Shown: positions 35,291 to 46,604, counted from the stretch's first letter. The stretch: 64,000 nucleotides of DNA from Smallanthus sonchifolius (GCA_023525975.1 CM042020.1:10680001-10744000); one strand, 5' to 3'. The notes: generated by a model not told the origin, from the letters alone. A program made the numbers and translations.

Positions 35291-36600
35291 TGGTTTTTTT
35301 TTATTGAAAAATTTGATGTTTATTTTGGGTTTAACTCCTATTTTAGTGGGTCGTCGAAAATGATTTTGGGATCAACGACGGTTCGATAAGGGAATTTATT
35401 CAAAACAAAGTTTGATTTTTGGTAAAAGTATCGTTAATTTTGAGAAAAAATGGGTTAAAAAAAGATGGAATTTTAGAAAAAAAAGATGGAATTTTTGAAA
35501 AAAAAAAAGTGAGGATGGTCATCATTCTTTAGGGGATTTCTAGTAGTTTTACATTAGATCACTTGCCTGTACACCTTTGGAGTATTCGCATTAGGTTTTT
35601 TTTTTTTTTACTGGGGTGTGGGGGGGGGGGGGGGGGTTTGGACAAATTATCAAACTAGACATTGACTTTGAACCCCGTCGACTAAGGAAGCTAAATCCCG
35701 ACAAGCGGTTAAAAAGGTTAGGAAAATCTTTGGCGCTGACTAAGCCGGCAGAAAAAGTGGGGGCTAAGCCGGCAACCATTACACGTGTCTTGATTTGTTT
35801 GGTTGTTTTCGTGAACCTGTAGTACTTTTCAAGATTTTTAACCACCGACTAGGATTTTGCCTCTTTAGCCGACGTGTAAAAGTCAATGTCTATTTTGGTG
35901 ATTTTCTCGAGGATAAACCTGAGGTAGGGGAGGGATTGAGGTTTAATATTTATTTTTTTCTTTTAATAATAAGGATAAAATAGTTATTTTTATTGAAAAT
36001 TATCTGAAATATTAACATCAGTGAGTGATAAAGATGAAATCTTAAACAAATATTGAACAAAAAAGAAAATATATGTAATTATTAAAGTTAAATGATGAAA
36101 TGTGTGTCGTTCAAAAAAAATGATGAAATGTGTAATTTTTGGTATTGATAAAGGACGAAGTATATAATTTTGTCTAAATATTATTGATTAAATAATTATA
36201 ATAAAAATAAGAGTTATATATATTATGTTTATATATAAAACTAGAATTATAAATACATATAAATAAAAAATAATAGTTTATAAATATTAATCGGACCAAG
36301 CTCGAATATGCAAATTAAATGAGCTTAGCTTGAATTTATATGAGCTCATACTCAAACTCTTTCACACCTATAAAAACACAAGAAAACTACATGTAAAAAC
36401 AAACTAATGTCTTGACAAAAGAAGAAATAAAAACTATGTACTTTTAACCCTTTTAACTTATGTCACATTTTATTAGGTATGATTTTTTAAGGACAATCTA
36501 GATGGTATTTATATAATATCAAATACATTTAAACCAACTAATATGTATTTATACTTTAAAATAGAAAATTAGATATATATCAAATACACTTTAGGCTATG
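35291..36600. other. Spacer with poly-G run and GAGCTC-element remnant
   Basis: No gene. A run of about 20 G lies at 35616-35637. At 36295-36375, AAGCTCGAATATGC and GAGCTCATACTCAAACTC with TTTCACACCTA look like the decayed end of the element type seen at 7.5 kb. Confidence 0.45.
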
Positions 36601-36670
36601 CGCACCTCACGTCTCTTGGCTTTCTGATTGGGCAACACAGAGAGACGTAGAGAGAGCAAGGACAACGAAC

Positions 36671-36709
36671 ATGACCACACTCACAACCCCCTCTTACGGA
36701 GAGCGATGA
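36671..36709 (+). CDS. Upstream ORF, 12 codons
   Basis: MTTLTTPSYGER then TGA, in the same frame as the main ORF that starts 49 bp after it; further in-frame stops separate the two. It may damp translation of the main ORF, or mark a lost longer N terminus. Confidence 0.3.
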   Translation: MTTLTTPSYGER

Positions 36710-36757
36710 GGTTTTTAATGCCCGCCACGCTCTTCCCTCACGGGTCAAGTTGTATTC

Positions 36758-37084
36758 ATGAACCCGTCTACTGCTGGAGAAGCGATTCATAGATTGGAAA
36801 CAGACCGACCTTTTGGGCCGGCCCTTTTAAGTTATCGGGTTCATCATTTATACAATGTTCAGTCTGCGGTTCAGACTAAAAGCCCGGTAAATGTTTCTTT
36901 AGAAATGAAACCACCTCAAGATCTTGGGGTTCTAAGAAAAAATCTTGAAATGATGAATTTAATGTTGGAGAAATCTGGGGATGGTTTGTCACCAGAGATG
37001 AGAGGGAGATTGGAGAGTGAAATTAAAGGGCTGATGAAGAAAGTGAGTGCTATGGATGGTTCTTCTACCTCCTCTTGTCTATGA
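36758..37084 (+). CDS. Unknown 108-residue plant protein
   Basis: I do not recognise the family. The start MNPSTAGEAIHRLETD is taken from the first ATG after the last upstream in-frame stop. The C-terminal 60 residues (DLGVLRKNLEMMNLMLEK, then SPEMRGRLESEIKGLMKKV) are charged and heptad-like, so a helical or coiled-coil region is likely. There is no clear membrane segment or conserved enzyme motif. Codon use is balanced and unlike the AT-rich surroundings, the ORF is preceded by a C/G-rich leader and followed by a T-rich 3' region, and no TE motifs overlap it. It could be a true small gene or the last exon of a larger one. Confidence 0.55.
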   Translation: MNPSTAGEAIHRLETDRPFGPALLSYRVHHLYNVQSAVQTKSPVNVSLEMKPPQDLGVLRKNLEMMNLMLEKSGDGLSPEMRGRLESEIKGLMKKVSAMDGSSTSSCL

Positions 37085-37359
37085 TTGGTGAACAAAAGGA
37101 TGTTTTTTTTTTCTTATGTATTTTGGTTGGTGGGATAAAAATAAAGATGTTAAACTGTGGGGCCCCTTTGTAATCTTGTGTTTTAACCTCTCTTTGTGAT
37201 TGTTTTGTATTGCATTGAGAGAGCATGAGTGTCTTGAAGGGGATTATGTTTAATGTATGCCTTGTGCTTCCACAATATGATTGTGGGAGTCATGATGAAT
37301 CCAGAAGGATTTTTTCATGATTTTGTTTTTTTACTTTTTGTTTCTGGAGTTAGGGCTAT

Positions 37360-37985
37360 AGCGACAATTTATGACACGACCCGCTAACACGACATGGTTT
37401 TCGTTAACACGGAATGATTTGACAAGAAGTTAAACATGTTAGTGTTTGGTGTAAATGGGTTCCGGTCAAAAACAGGTTGACACGTTAATAACATGATTCA
37501 AAATGTGTCTAAAAGGGTTCAACCTGCTTAACTTATCGTGCTAAATATGTTAATAGGTTGACAAAACGATGTAATTTTATAGTTCTAAAAATAATTAAAT
37601 ATAGATTGTAATTTTTAATGCCTTTTAGGTGGATGTCAAGGGTTCTGTCATTGGCAATAATGTTTTGGTGTTATTTAAAAGTAGAATTAGTGGGTGTGTG
37701 TGTATTCGCCGTTAAAAAAAAAAAACTTAATCATGTATAGCGTGTCATGTCATTCATGTTATTGAAATATTCGTATTTAATCATGTTAATTGTGGTGTGT
37801 CGTGTCCTCTTGTTGAATTGGTTATATTTAATTGTGTTAAATATGTCATGCCATAACCTGCTTATTAAACATGCCGACGTTTGAGTTAAATGTGTCGTGT
37901 TTGAGTTCAATAGTTGTGTTAAACGTGTCTTGTCGAACACAACCCGTTTAACACAATACAACACGTTTTACCCGCTTTAGTTAAG
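37360..37985. repeat. GTGTCGTGT-type interspersed element with nested SINE-like tail
   Basis: The left part has CACGACCCGCTAACACGACATGG and the right part GTGTCGTGTTTGAG, AACACAACCCGTTTAACAC: inverted word families typical of a common plant DNA element. At 37618-37733 lies a SINE-like insertion ending GCCGTTAAAAAAAAAA, the same 3' end as the SINEs at 12.2 and 48.5 kb. GGGTGTAAACGAGCCGAG at 37984 starts another GAGCTCG-type remnant. Confidence 0.5.
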
Positions 37986-38002
37986 GGTGTAAACGAGCCG
38001 AG

Positions 38003-39052
38003 TCACTCTTAAGCTGTTTTAGGTATGAATATTATTACTTTAACCCCCAAAATCTGATTCTTTTGACATAATTTGATTCCATCAAAAGTTTCTCAATTTG
38101 TACCCGTGGTACGGGTAATCCCAGACATATACCAGTCTGGTACTTGATTACTCGTTATCCATCAGATATCGGGTATACACGTTAGTTTATTAAAAGAAAT
38201 ACCCGTTGAGATCCTTAAATACATTTCTTACTATTAATTTTTTATATAATTTTATTACCCAAAGAATTGAAAACATAAAACCAAAAAATCAGTAGATTAC
38301 CAATATTTTATATAATTTTATTACCAAAAAAAATGTTTGAGTGTGATTCGAGTAAATAGGTATGTATGTTTCAAGTAATTGCGACGGTATCACCTAATAT
38401 CATACAACGAAATTATTTAAAATCATTTAGCATCCAACAAGGACAAACAGTTGCTGAAGAAATCCTTAAGCGCCCATACTGAGTTGGTGTCCGTTTGACC
38501 ACTGCCTTCTGTTACTCACTGTACCCTATTATTTACAAATTACAAGTACGGACACCTTAAAACGGTCCGGGTTCGGTTTTCTTAGAGTTCTACCAGTTTT
38601 GGACCGAACCGGATCAAAAAGCGGTTTTCCCAAATTTCTTGAACTGAATGGAACCTCGCAGCTCGGTCAGTTCTTTGTAATATTCTTTATTGAGTTATGA
38701 TTTGATCAGTCTTTTTTGTGATTATCTTTATCGTACCCTGATAAATGATTGAATAATAACACATAATACCTTACAAAATTTTCATTATTCTATAGCGCAA
38801 ACCGGATCATACGAGGAACAAAGATTAGAAGTACTTAACCAGTAACTTAGGAACTTGCCCACATAATATTCTGCATAAATCAAGAACATAAAATGGGGTA
38901 AAAGTTACAAATATTATTAATAACATAATTTGTTCATGCTAATCCTAATTCAAAACCTTTAACAAAAATAAGATCAGGCAAACAATGTTTTGATTCCATC
39001 CTAAATCTTGCCAATTAAGAAATATAAATCAAAACCATCACAGTTTCAACCA
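38003..39052. other. Spacer downstream of bL12m
   Basis: 38550-38680 carries AACGGTCCGGGTTCGG, GGACCGAACCGG words, a decayed AACCGG element. The last 100 bp before the bL12m stop will be its 3' UTR. Nothing else. Confidence 0.45.
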
Positions 39053-39634
39053 TCACTCCATCACAGCAACACCACCAGCAGCCTTAATCTTCTCTATGAT
39101 CTCGTTCGCTTCTTCTTTAGTGACCTCTTGTTTTACTACAACAGGAACTTTCTCCACCATATCTTTAGCTTCCTTTAATCCAAGATTAGTGAAAGCGCGC
39201 ACCTCTTTAATCACCTTAATTTTAGCAGCTGCATCAAACTTCTCCAACTTAATATCAAACACTGTTTTCTCAACTTTTTCATCAGTTTTGGCAGACCCGG
39301 CCCTGGGCCCACCTTGGGCACTCAAGTCAACCCCTTCAACCGAAACCGACTGCATCTTAGGGTGCCTTAATCTCTCTATAAGAGTGGGACCGATTTGCAT
39401 ACGTTCTTCAGTGGGTAGGGCTGCGATTTTTTCAGCTAGTTGAATGATTTTGTCAGAAGGTGGTGGTCTCATGCCATATGGATCATAAAATGGGGGCAAT
39501 TTGTATTTTTGGGGCTTGGCTTTGGGATCCGCAGGGACAAAATCAGGTTGAAAAGAACGAGATTGCAGAGGCCCGGTTATGTCACGGTGAGTGGCCCGGA
39601 TGCGGATGGATCTAAGGAGTGTTAAAGATTTCAT
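39053..39634 (-). CDS. Mitochondrial large ribosomal subunit protein bL12 (L7/L12 family)
   Basis: 193 residues, one coding exon. bL12 forms the flexible stalk that recruits translation factors to the ribosome. The start chosen is MKSLTLLRSIRIR (39634) rather than the ATG 13 codons upstream, because it gives a classical mitochondrial presequence: basic, hydroxylated, no acids for about 20 residues. Next come YKLPPFYDPYGMRPPP and the N-terminal dimerisation helix (IIQLAEKIAALPTEERMQIG), a hinge with GGPRAG, and the C-terminal domain FDIKLEKFDAAAKIKVIKEV...LGLKEAKDMVEKVPVVVK...AGGVAVME, the most conserved part of the family. A strong 3' splice site (TCTTTTTTCAG, 39750-39739) upstream suggests a leader intron. 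Confidence 0.92.
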   Translation of the reverse strand: MKSLTLLRSIRIRATHRDITGPLQSRSFQPDFVPADPKAKPQKYKLPPFYDPYGMRPPPSDKIIQLAEKIAALPTEERMQIGPTLIERLRHPKMQSVSVEGVDLSAQGGPRAGSAKTDEKVEKTVFDIKLEKFDAAAKIKVIKEVRAFTNLGLKEAKDMVEKVPVVVKQEVTKEEANEIIEKIKAAGGVAVME

Positions 39635-39812
39635 GGTTTTGGTTGGTTTTAGTGTGAAAGAAGATTCAAGCAATGCAGTGGTTTTGAATGCAAATGTTTA
39701 TATTGAAATGCATGAGACTGGTCTCAACCTTCTAACACCTGAAAAAAGACATAATTCCAAAAATGTTTTATCTGGAATCAGTCTGGAATCTGGAGCTACA
39801 AGCAAACAGAAC

Positions 39813-42146
39813 CATAGTCACATGGTTCGCTACCTAACCCACGATCTACGAACCGGATCGATCGTACCCAATCGCGGTACGATCGCGATCCAGGTTCGCT
39901 CTGGTTCGCGAATTTGATCGAAAAATTAACGATCCGGAAATCCAATTCTACCGTACCTGGTCGCTCTCGGATCGCGAATTCTGTGATGCTGGAACACGAA
40001 TTACGTTTATAGGGAACATCGAACCGATGTTCTTCGGTTCGTGGAATACCTACAGACGCATTGAATATTGAACATCGAACCAGGTAACTTCCCTCCATCA
40101 AATTCCCTCCAAATTTCTGAGCATCCATCCTATATAAGGATTCCCTTAGTTTCTCAATTTCATCCATTCTCAATTATCCCTCATAATTTCTGAGTCAATC
40201 GATCGATACTCAAGAATCATGGTATTTGGAAAGAAACGGAATGTTGCTTATGAAGAAGGTAATGGAGTTGACGATTTTGTTGATCTTCTTGAGAATGAGG
40301 AAGCTGGGCAGGAGCAGAAGGAGGGCCGGCAATCATCAGAAGGTTGGTGTGGTTTTTTAATTTCTGATGCATTTCTCAATTTAGATAGTTTTACTTCATT
40401 TCTGCCTTTTTCTTTTCCTTCTCACAATTAGGTACACAACGACAACCATATATCGTAGATGAAAAGCCATTATATGATGAAGTAAATTTGATCAGTGCCG
40501 GTAGTAGTAAAAACCCAGGAGGTGCGAAAGTGTGGGTTTGTAAACACTGTAATGGGAAGTTTACAAGTTCCTACACTCGAATACACACACATTTTTTTGG
40601 AGCTCCAGTGGGTAAAAAAGCTGAAATTAAAAGATGTCCTGCTCTAGTCAAAGACCGAGAGACTTATGAACGGTTGCTAAAGAGGGTGAAAGAGGCCGAG
40701 AAACAAGGAGTTTCTAAATCGTTAAAAAACTCGGTAATGACAAAAAAACATAATTTAAGCTCTAAGAAATCGATAGACCAATGTTTTTCTATGATGGAGC
40801 GAAGTGCGGTTGATTTAAAAATCGTGAGGGCTTTATGTGCAAACGGGATTCCGTTTAACGTTTTGCGGAATCCACAATTTCAAGAAATGATAAGTGCAAT
40901 AAAAAGGGCACCCGATAGTTATAAAGCGCCATCTAGTGAGAAAGCAAGAACTGTTCTACTAGATGAATGTGTTCGAGATGTGGAGAAGGATCTAACACCA
41001 TTTAAAGATACATGGTACTCACAAGGTCTTTCTATTGTTTCTGATGGGTGGACAAACATCAAACATAAACCGTTGATCAATGTTCTTGCCGTAAACAGCC
41101 GCGGTTCTATGTTCATGTATGCCGAAGACTTTTCTGGGGTGGAGAAAACGGGAATAGCAATTGCAGAGTTTCTAACGCAAGCTATTGAATCTGTCGGCTC
41201 AAGCAATGTTCTAAGTATATATTCATCTTCTTTCTCTCAAGTAGAGCAAATTATATTGAAAAGGTGGGAAAAAATGACAATCCCTTTGCATTGTTTGGGA
41301 TTTGCTTTAAATCCTAGATTTTACGACACCCGTTTTCTTGAAACGTTAGCACCGGGTGGCATGCAAAGAAAAGCACCAAACCAAGATAAAGAAGTTGTAC
41401 ATGGTGTAATGGAAGCTTTTAGTCGTATTGCTGAAAACAAAGACGAGGAGCAAATGTTAAGAGCACAATTCGCTACGTTTCACATGAAAAAAGGCCTTTA
41501 TTCATTACCCGCGGCTCAATTAGATGCGGTTACAATGGAAGCAATTGACTGGTGGTCTACTTATGGTGCTGAAACACCGGAATTAGCTGAAGTGGCAAAG
41601 AAAATCTTGTCGCAACCTATAAGTAGTTCTTCGGCAGAAAGGAATTGGAGCACATATTCCTACATTCATAGTGTGAAGAGGAATCGGCTTAACACTAAAA
41701 GGGCGGACAAACTCGTTTATGTTCATTCAAATATTCGTCTAAGTTCAAGGTTTTCTGAAGCATACAATGAAGGACCACACAAGAAGTGGGATATTGATCC
41801 GGAATCTACAAACTTGGAAAGCTCAAGGCTAGAAGACATTCTATGGGAAGATCTAGAAAAAGATGAAGATAACGATAATGACAAAAGAAAAAAACAAAGG
41901 GTGGAGGTGGACTAAGTTTAATGATGTATTTTTTAGTACTTTTAAGTTTAATGTTTATGTTTTATAACTTTTATCATTGAGTACTTATAAATTTAAGTGG
42001 TACAGCGTACCACGTTAGATGGTACATCGTACCGGACCGAACCGAAATGAACCTACCCCCAATCGTACCGAATTTTAGGGACCTAGCGTACCGCGTTCCC
42101 GTTCCACATTTTCGTACCGGAGCGTACCGCGATCTATGTGACTATG
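39813..42146 (+). mobile_element. hAT transposon, 2334 bp, with perfect target duplication
   Basis: Left terminus CATAGTCACATGGTTCGC; right terminus reverse complement CATAGTCACATAGATCGC. The 8-bp duplication AACAGAAC is perfect (39805-39812 and 42147-42154). Subterminal regions carry many GGTACG/CGTACC and CGATC words at both ends, likely transposase-binding sites. One two-exon gene fills the middle. Confidence 0.95.
40219..41915 (+). CDS. hAT transposase, open but missing its catalytic middle
   Basis: Two exons, 40219-40342 and 40432-41915. The donor GAAG|GTTGGT and acceptor CACAATTAG|GT join in frame (GAA-GGT-ACA), giving 535 residues with no stop. Domains: a BED-type zinc finger (VWVCKHCNGKFTSSYTRIHTHFF), a DUF659 part (GIPFNVLRNPQF, then SIVSDGWTNIKHKPLINVL), and the C-terminal hAT dimerisation region (ILSQPISSSSAERNWSTYSY, KRNRLNTKRADKLVYVHSN). 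Between SNVLSIYSS and SFSQVEQIILKRWEKM about 200 residues present in relatives are absent, which removes most of the RNase-H-like catalytic core. It can probably bind DNA and dimerise but not cut, so it might act as a repressor (inference). Confidence 0.85.
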
Positions 42147-42244
42147 AACAGAACACCTTTTTGAGAAATTTAGCACTTATAAGTTCAAATTTGCATATTG
42201 TGCACACAATCATTCATTAATTCGTCACCTAACAAGACATGAAA

Positions 42245-43150
42245 ACAATCGATTGAGCGACAAATGAGACATTACATCGCACATATGAAATGCATCTCAA
42301 ACAGCACCACAAAACCACAATGAATCATCACCATATTATATGCCTATACATATCGAAAACGATATTGACAAACAATCAAATTGACACACCAACTTGTGAC
42401 AACAGAAGGAAAGAAAATCAAATTTAATTGAACATAGTTTATGTAGAGGTCTTAAAATTCGCATATGATAACATCTTGGTTTTAAAAAGCGAGAAGTGCA
42501 CCGAGGCGACAGGGTCCAAAACTAAGGTGCAAAGCACAAAAGCGCACCGCTTTTCGTACGCGAGACGCAATTTATTATATAAAATTTTAATATATTTCTT
42601 ATAGGTTTCTAGCATCATTTACCCAAAATTTAGACACAAATAAACTCTATACGTACAATCTAAAAAGCCTGTTGTACGACATCCTGAATCACAAATCCAG
42701 CACCTTACAAAAAACGCGCATTTTGCTAATTTTTAGCATGAAAAGCGCGCCTCACCTGCGCCTTTTGTACACCACCCGTCTTTCTTGCCTACACAAAAGC
42801 ACCAGGCCTTGCGCCTGGGGTCGCCTTGCGCCAAGGCGCGCCTGAAGAGGTTTCTAACACCCAAGGATAACATTACCATATATTAATCTATCTTTCCCTA
42901 GCAAGTATATTGTTTTCATTGACATACTCAATTAAGTAACCCCAAATTTGATTGAGCATAATAGGAGACATTTCATCGAACACATGGAGTGCATCTCTCA
43001 AATGATACCATAAATCACAAAAGGGTTACTTCCCTATCACAGATTTCATACTTACATCTACATAAGTACATAATAAAGGCATACAGATATCAGAAAACAA
43101 AAACTTTATCAACAATCAAATTGACACACCAACTTGAAACAAAATATGTC
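42245..43150. repeat. Two diverged direct copies flanking a GGCGC-rich element
   Basis: 42245-42405 and 42955-43145 share GACATTACATCGCACATATG / GACATTTCATCGAACACATG and an exact CAATCAAATTGACACACCAA. Between them, 42478-42860 is a GC-rich foldback-type repeat (AAAAGCGCACCGC on the left, TTGCGCCAAGGCGCGCC on the right), a known plant interspersed style. Confidence 0.7.
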
Positions 43151-43394
43151 GTTGAAAGAATAAAAAAAAATGAAACAGTTAAAAGCGTAGAAAAGGATTG
43201 AATGATTCGACAAACCATGATTAGATGAAGCTTGAAGCTCTAGAAGGAGAGTCGCCGCCTGTGAAATCAGAGTGAGAGATCGGCTTTTTGAAAAATCAAT
43301 GTATTTGCCGATTTTGGTCTTAATTGTACTTTTGGCCCTTGTAGTTTGTCTAATGACAGTTTAGGACCTTCATGTTTTTGAGATAGATCAAATT

Positions 43395-43905
43395 AGCAAT
43401 CATATACAGGCTATACGAACCGAATGTTCAGTAAACTGTTTGACGGGAATTTCGTTTATGTTTGTTCATTTAATAAATGAACGAACATGAACACAATTTT
43501 TTGTTCATTTAATTTAACGAACGAACATGAACACATGTCACGTTCGTTCATTTACGTTCGTTTATATTCGTTCACTTAAGTTTGTTTGTTTACGTTCGTT
43601 TAAATATTCAACTTGATATCTTTATTTAGTTTTGAAATGTTGGATGTAAGTATGGTGATATTTTAAACTTTAATTTAGATATTCAAATTTACTTTTAATT
43701 GGTGTTCATTTATGTTAGTGAACCGTTCATTTAATATATTAATGAACGAACATAAACGAACACGTTCATTTTCTTAATTAACAAACACGAACAAGAAAAT
43801 CTGTTCGTTTAAATGTTCGTGTTTGTTCATGTGTTCGATTAAAATTAAACGAACAGACATAAACAAGCCTTTTCGTGTTCGTTATTTCGTTTACATACCT
43901 AATCA
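43395..43905. mobile_element. GTTCGTTTA-rich foldback element
   Basis: Both arms are built from ATGAACGAACATGAAC and GTTCGTTTATGTTCG words in inverse orientation. The right end reads, inverted, TAGGTATGTAAACGAAATAACG, similar to the start of the 7.5 kb element. No ORF or clear duplication. Confidence 0.55.
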
Positions 43906-44639
43906 TATATTCATATAGTAAATGGGTTTCATGGCTTTATGCTGAAGTTGCAAAGCCCAACAAACTTACGGGCTTTAGGAAAATACTTTGGGCCATATTT
44001 ATCGGTGCTTTGCCTTTGACGCATTGTTATGTGAAAATGATTATATTATATAGTTTTAGATGATTACAATAATAATAGTAATAATCAGATAACCAGTTTA
44101 ATAAAATATTCTATATATAAAATATCTTTTTTTAACATAATGATTATGTTTGATAATTGAATTGCAACTAGTAATTTTAATGTAGTCTAACACGAATTCC
44201 TGCGCTACGCGGCGTGAAACGGATCTTAAACGGTTGAGGCGGTTACGAAAGAAACATAGTTAGGTATATATAAAACATATGAGGTTATGACTACTCGTTT
44301 AACCCTGAAAGAAAATGTAAAAAAACAAAAGAAAAAAATGTTTTGGCGTTGACACTAACGTACTTAATATAAAAATAACATACGAATTTGAGGCGGATCG
44401 GTTTTGAAGATCGAACCATAGATATAAAAAATGTATCATGGCTCTTACATTGCGCCTAATAATTAAAAAATAACAATAATAAAAAAAATCAAAAAAGAAC
44501 AAAGAAAAAAAAACCAAAAAAAAGTTTGGTAGCCATAGGTTTAGAACCCACGGCGTTATCAAGTAAGAAGCTAAAAGGAAACATTGTGAGTATCCAAACT
44601 AAAAAGGAGGTGCAAAGTGTAAACAACCTGATTGTACAA
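43906..44639. other. AT-rich spacer
   Basis: No gene. TCCTGCGCTACGCGGCGTGAAACGG near 44198 is a small TE-end-like motif. The ORFs here are T-rich artefacts. Confidence 0.45.
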
Positions 44640-44660
44640 TAGTCAACGGATATGATCACT

Positions 44661-44954
44661 TTTTTTTTATAGGTAACTTTCATTTTTAAGTGTCGGTTAC
44701 ATCTCCAAATCGGAGATCCTACCTCTCAACCTGACCACTACGCTGTCTGAACCGGGCCCGCGGGTTCAGAACGAGAGGCTAAGGCTATCACCGGGAAACC
44801 ATGGAGCCTGTTGCCACTTGACAACAGTTGCGCCGCTACACGGGCCAAACCCGCTAGCGAAACGCACTCCGGACTAAAATCCGGGGTGGCTCGGACTCGA
44901 ACCTGCGTGGGCAGGTTGAGTCTTCATCGCCGTAACCACTAGACCAAAGCCCAG
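44661..44954 (-). mobile_element. tRNA-derived SINE with 16-17 bp target duplication
   Basis: On the minus strand the head reads GGGCTTTGGTCTAGTGGTTA (A box) and GGTTCGAGTCC (B box), a decayed tRNA with internal RNA polymerase III promoter. The tail ends in a short A run. AACGGATATGATCACTT flanks both sides (44645-44661 and 44960-44976), with TAGTY extending the match outward. Confidence 0.88.
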
Positions 44955-44976
44955 TAGTTAACGGATATGATCACTT

Positions 44977-45671
44977 GAATCGCAAAATTAAAGAAAAAAA
45001 TTGGATGTGACATCAGACTTGTACAATATGCACAAAATGTACACTTTGTGTTTTGTAAGTAACTAGAATTGATACCCGCGCACTACGTGAAGGGGCATGT
45101 ATTACATACTAAAAAAAACATTAAAACATACAAAAAAACAAACAAAAAAAATTAATAATAATAACTGGATATGAAAAATAATATGTTACACCGATAGAAT
45201 CCAGGTGGTTGGCATAAACAACAAACCCAATATGCGAAGTTACCACTGTACCAAGGGCCTGTCTTGGTATAATCTTTAACTCAAAATACATTTAACATGA
45301 ATAAAAAGTAAGCAAAAGTGTCATAAAAGCTCATAACCAACCATAATTTGACATCTGTCTCAACCATCAAAATAAGTCATTCAAGAAAAAGTACCGTAGA
45401 AGTCTTACTAAAATGTATGTGTTTATAATTATAATAGAATGAAGTTTCTTTGATTTTGTTATCTAGAAAAAAGATAAATAAAACAATTACGGTTACTATT
45501 TCATTTTTCTTGAATAATTAAAGAACATTTCATCCAACTTAACAACAATTAGACTAAGGTTTCAATGACAAAGTATAAAATATCTAAGTATCTTATCTAA
45601 TAAATAAAGAAACAAAATCATAAACCCTAAACTACTAGAATTTACAACAAGGAACAACCATAATAGGCTAA
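44977..45671. other. AT-rich spacer
   Basis: No gene. GATACCCGCGCACTACGTGAAGG near 45070 is a TE-end-like motif as at 44198. Confidence 0.45.
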
Positions 45672-46280
45672 GGGTGCATTTGGTTCACATAACTCAATAG
45701 AATTGGAATATGAATTTTCAATTGTTAATGTGTTTGTTTCATAAAATTTGTTGGAATGGTCATCGCTACTGCCACCACAACCGCCTCGTCCCCGACCACC
45801 CCGACCACCATATGCCATTGCCGCCCTACCAACCATCATTGGTGTCGTCGCCACCGCCAACATAACAACCCCCCCACGCCCCTGCTACCCTCTTCATTGC
45901 CAAAGCCGCCGACCACTCTGCCACTGCCACAACCAACGTAGCAACCCCTGCCATCCTATCCACTCTTGATGCCGCCGACCACCCTCTAGTTGGTTGGCAC
46001 TCTTGATGCAATCGGTGTCATCGCTGGCACTGTCATTGTCACAGTTACCACCACCGCTACCACCACAACCAACGCTGCAACCCCCTACCTCCGCTGCCAC
46101 CGCCAGTTGGTTGTCGCTTCTACCCTCGCCGTCGTCGCCCCAACTGTCGCACCACTTCTACCATCCTTTTTATGGTTTATAATTCCTCTAAATTTCAATT
46201 CCTTTTGGCATATTTGAATTCCAAATCCATTTCCTTCAAATTCTAATTCCTTAAAAAAAATTTCACGAACTAAACGCACC
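45672..46280. mobile_element. GGTGCGTTTGGTTC-type MITE with GC-rich centre
   Basis: Left end GGGTGCATTTGGTTCACATA, right end reverse complement GGTGCGTTTAGTTCGTG. The next arm layer is AATTGGAATATGAATTTTC against GAATTAGAATTTGAAGG. The centre (45770-46160) is a CCACC/GCCGCC tract that opens all frames on both strands; these ORFs are compositional. Confidence 0.65.
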
Positions 46281-46495
46281 GTGAAATAACAACTTTCTTA
46301 CACAAAATGCATAACTATAATATCAAATCAATTTAATAAGACAGATTCTAACCAAAACACAAACATATAGAAACTATCATAGATATGCAGCTAGAAAGTT
46401 CAATCATTTAGAAAGAAAACAGATAGTTCATAGTCGTAACTCATAAGAAGAGAGAGAATATATATGGATTACAAGAGCTAAGTAGTTTCCACATA

Positions 46496-46604
46496 CCCAT
46501 GACCTAATGGTATGGTGCTTGCTTCTCGCAAAAATGATGTGGATTCAAATCTTTACAGGTGAAAGGTTAGATGATATTTAGGTATAAAAAATCGTTGTTA
46601 AAAA
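46496..46604 (+). mobile_element. tRNA-derived SINE, 109 bp, with 15-bp target duplication
   Basis: A box TGACCTAATGGTATGGTGC, B box GGATTCAAATC, tail AAAAAATCGTTGTTAAAAA. AGTAGTTTCCACATA flanks both sides exactly (46481-46495 and 46605-46619). Confidence 0.9.

Larger units (their letters stand above)
39739..43215 (-). other. Possible 5'-leader intron of bL12m containing the hAT element
   Basis: Acceptor TCTTTTTTCAG|GTG lies at 39739 (minus strand), about 100 bp before the bL12m start. A possible first exon is at about 43216-43280 (CTCTCACTCTGATTTCAC leader, then ATG|GTTTGTCG as donor). If right, the hAT element and another repeat sit inside this intron. This is inference from splice signals only. 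Confidence 0.3.

Noticed and set aside
40919..41206. Minus-strand ORF within the hAT gene
   Set aside because: Antisense shadow of the transposase exon.
44889..44954. tRNA gene on the minus strand
   Set aside because: A and B boxes are present but there is no full cloverleaf, and the sequence is the head of a SINE with target duplications.
45631..45646. Left CACTA terminus (ACTACTAGAATTT) pairing with 48369-48381
   Set aside because: Match is short, the 3-bp flanks (TAA versus AGT) do not agree, and another MITE and a SINE lie between.
45642..46279. Overlapping Gly/Pro/Thr-rich ORFs on both strands
   Set aside because: Compositional, from a CCACC-rich MITE core.
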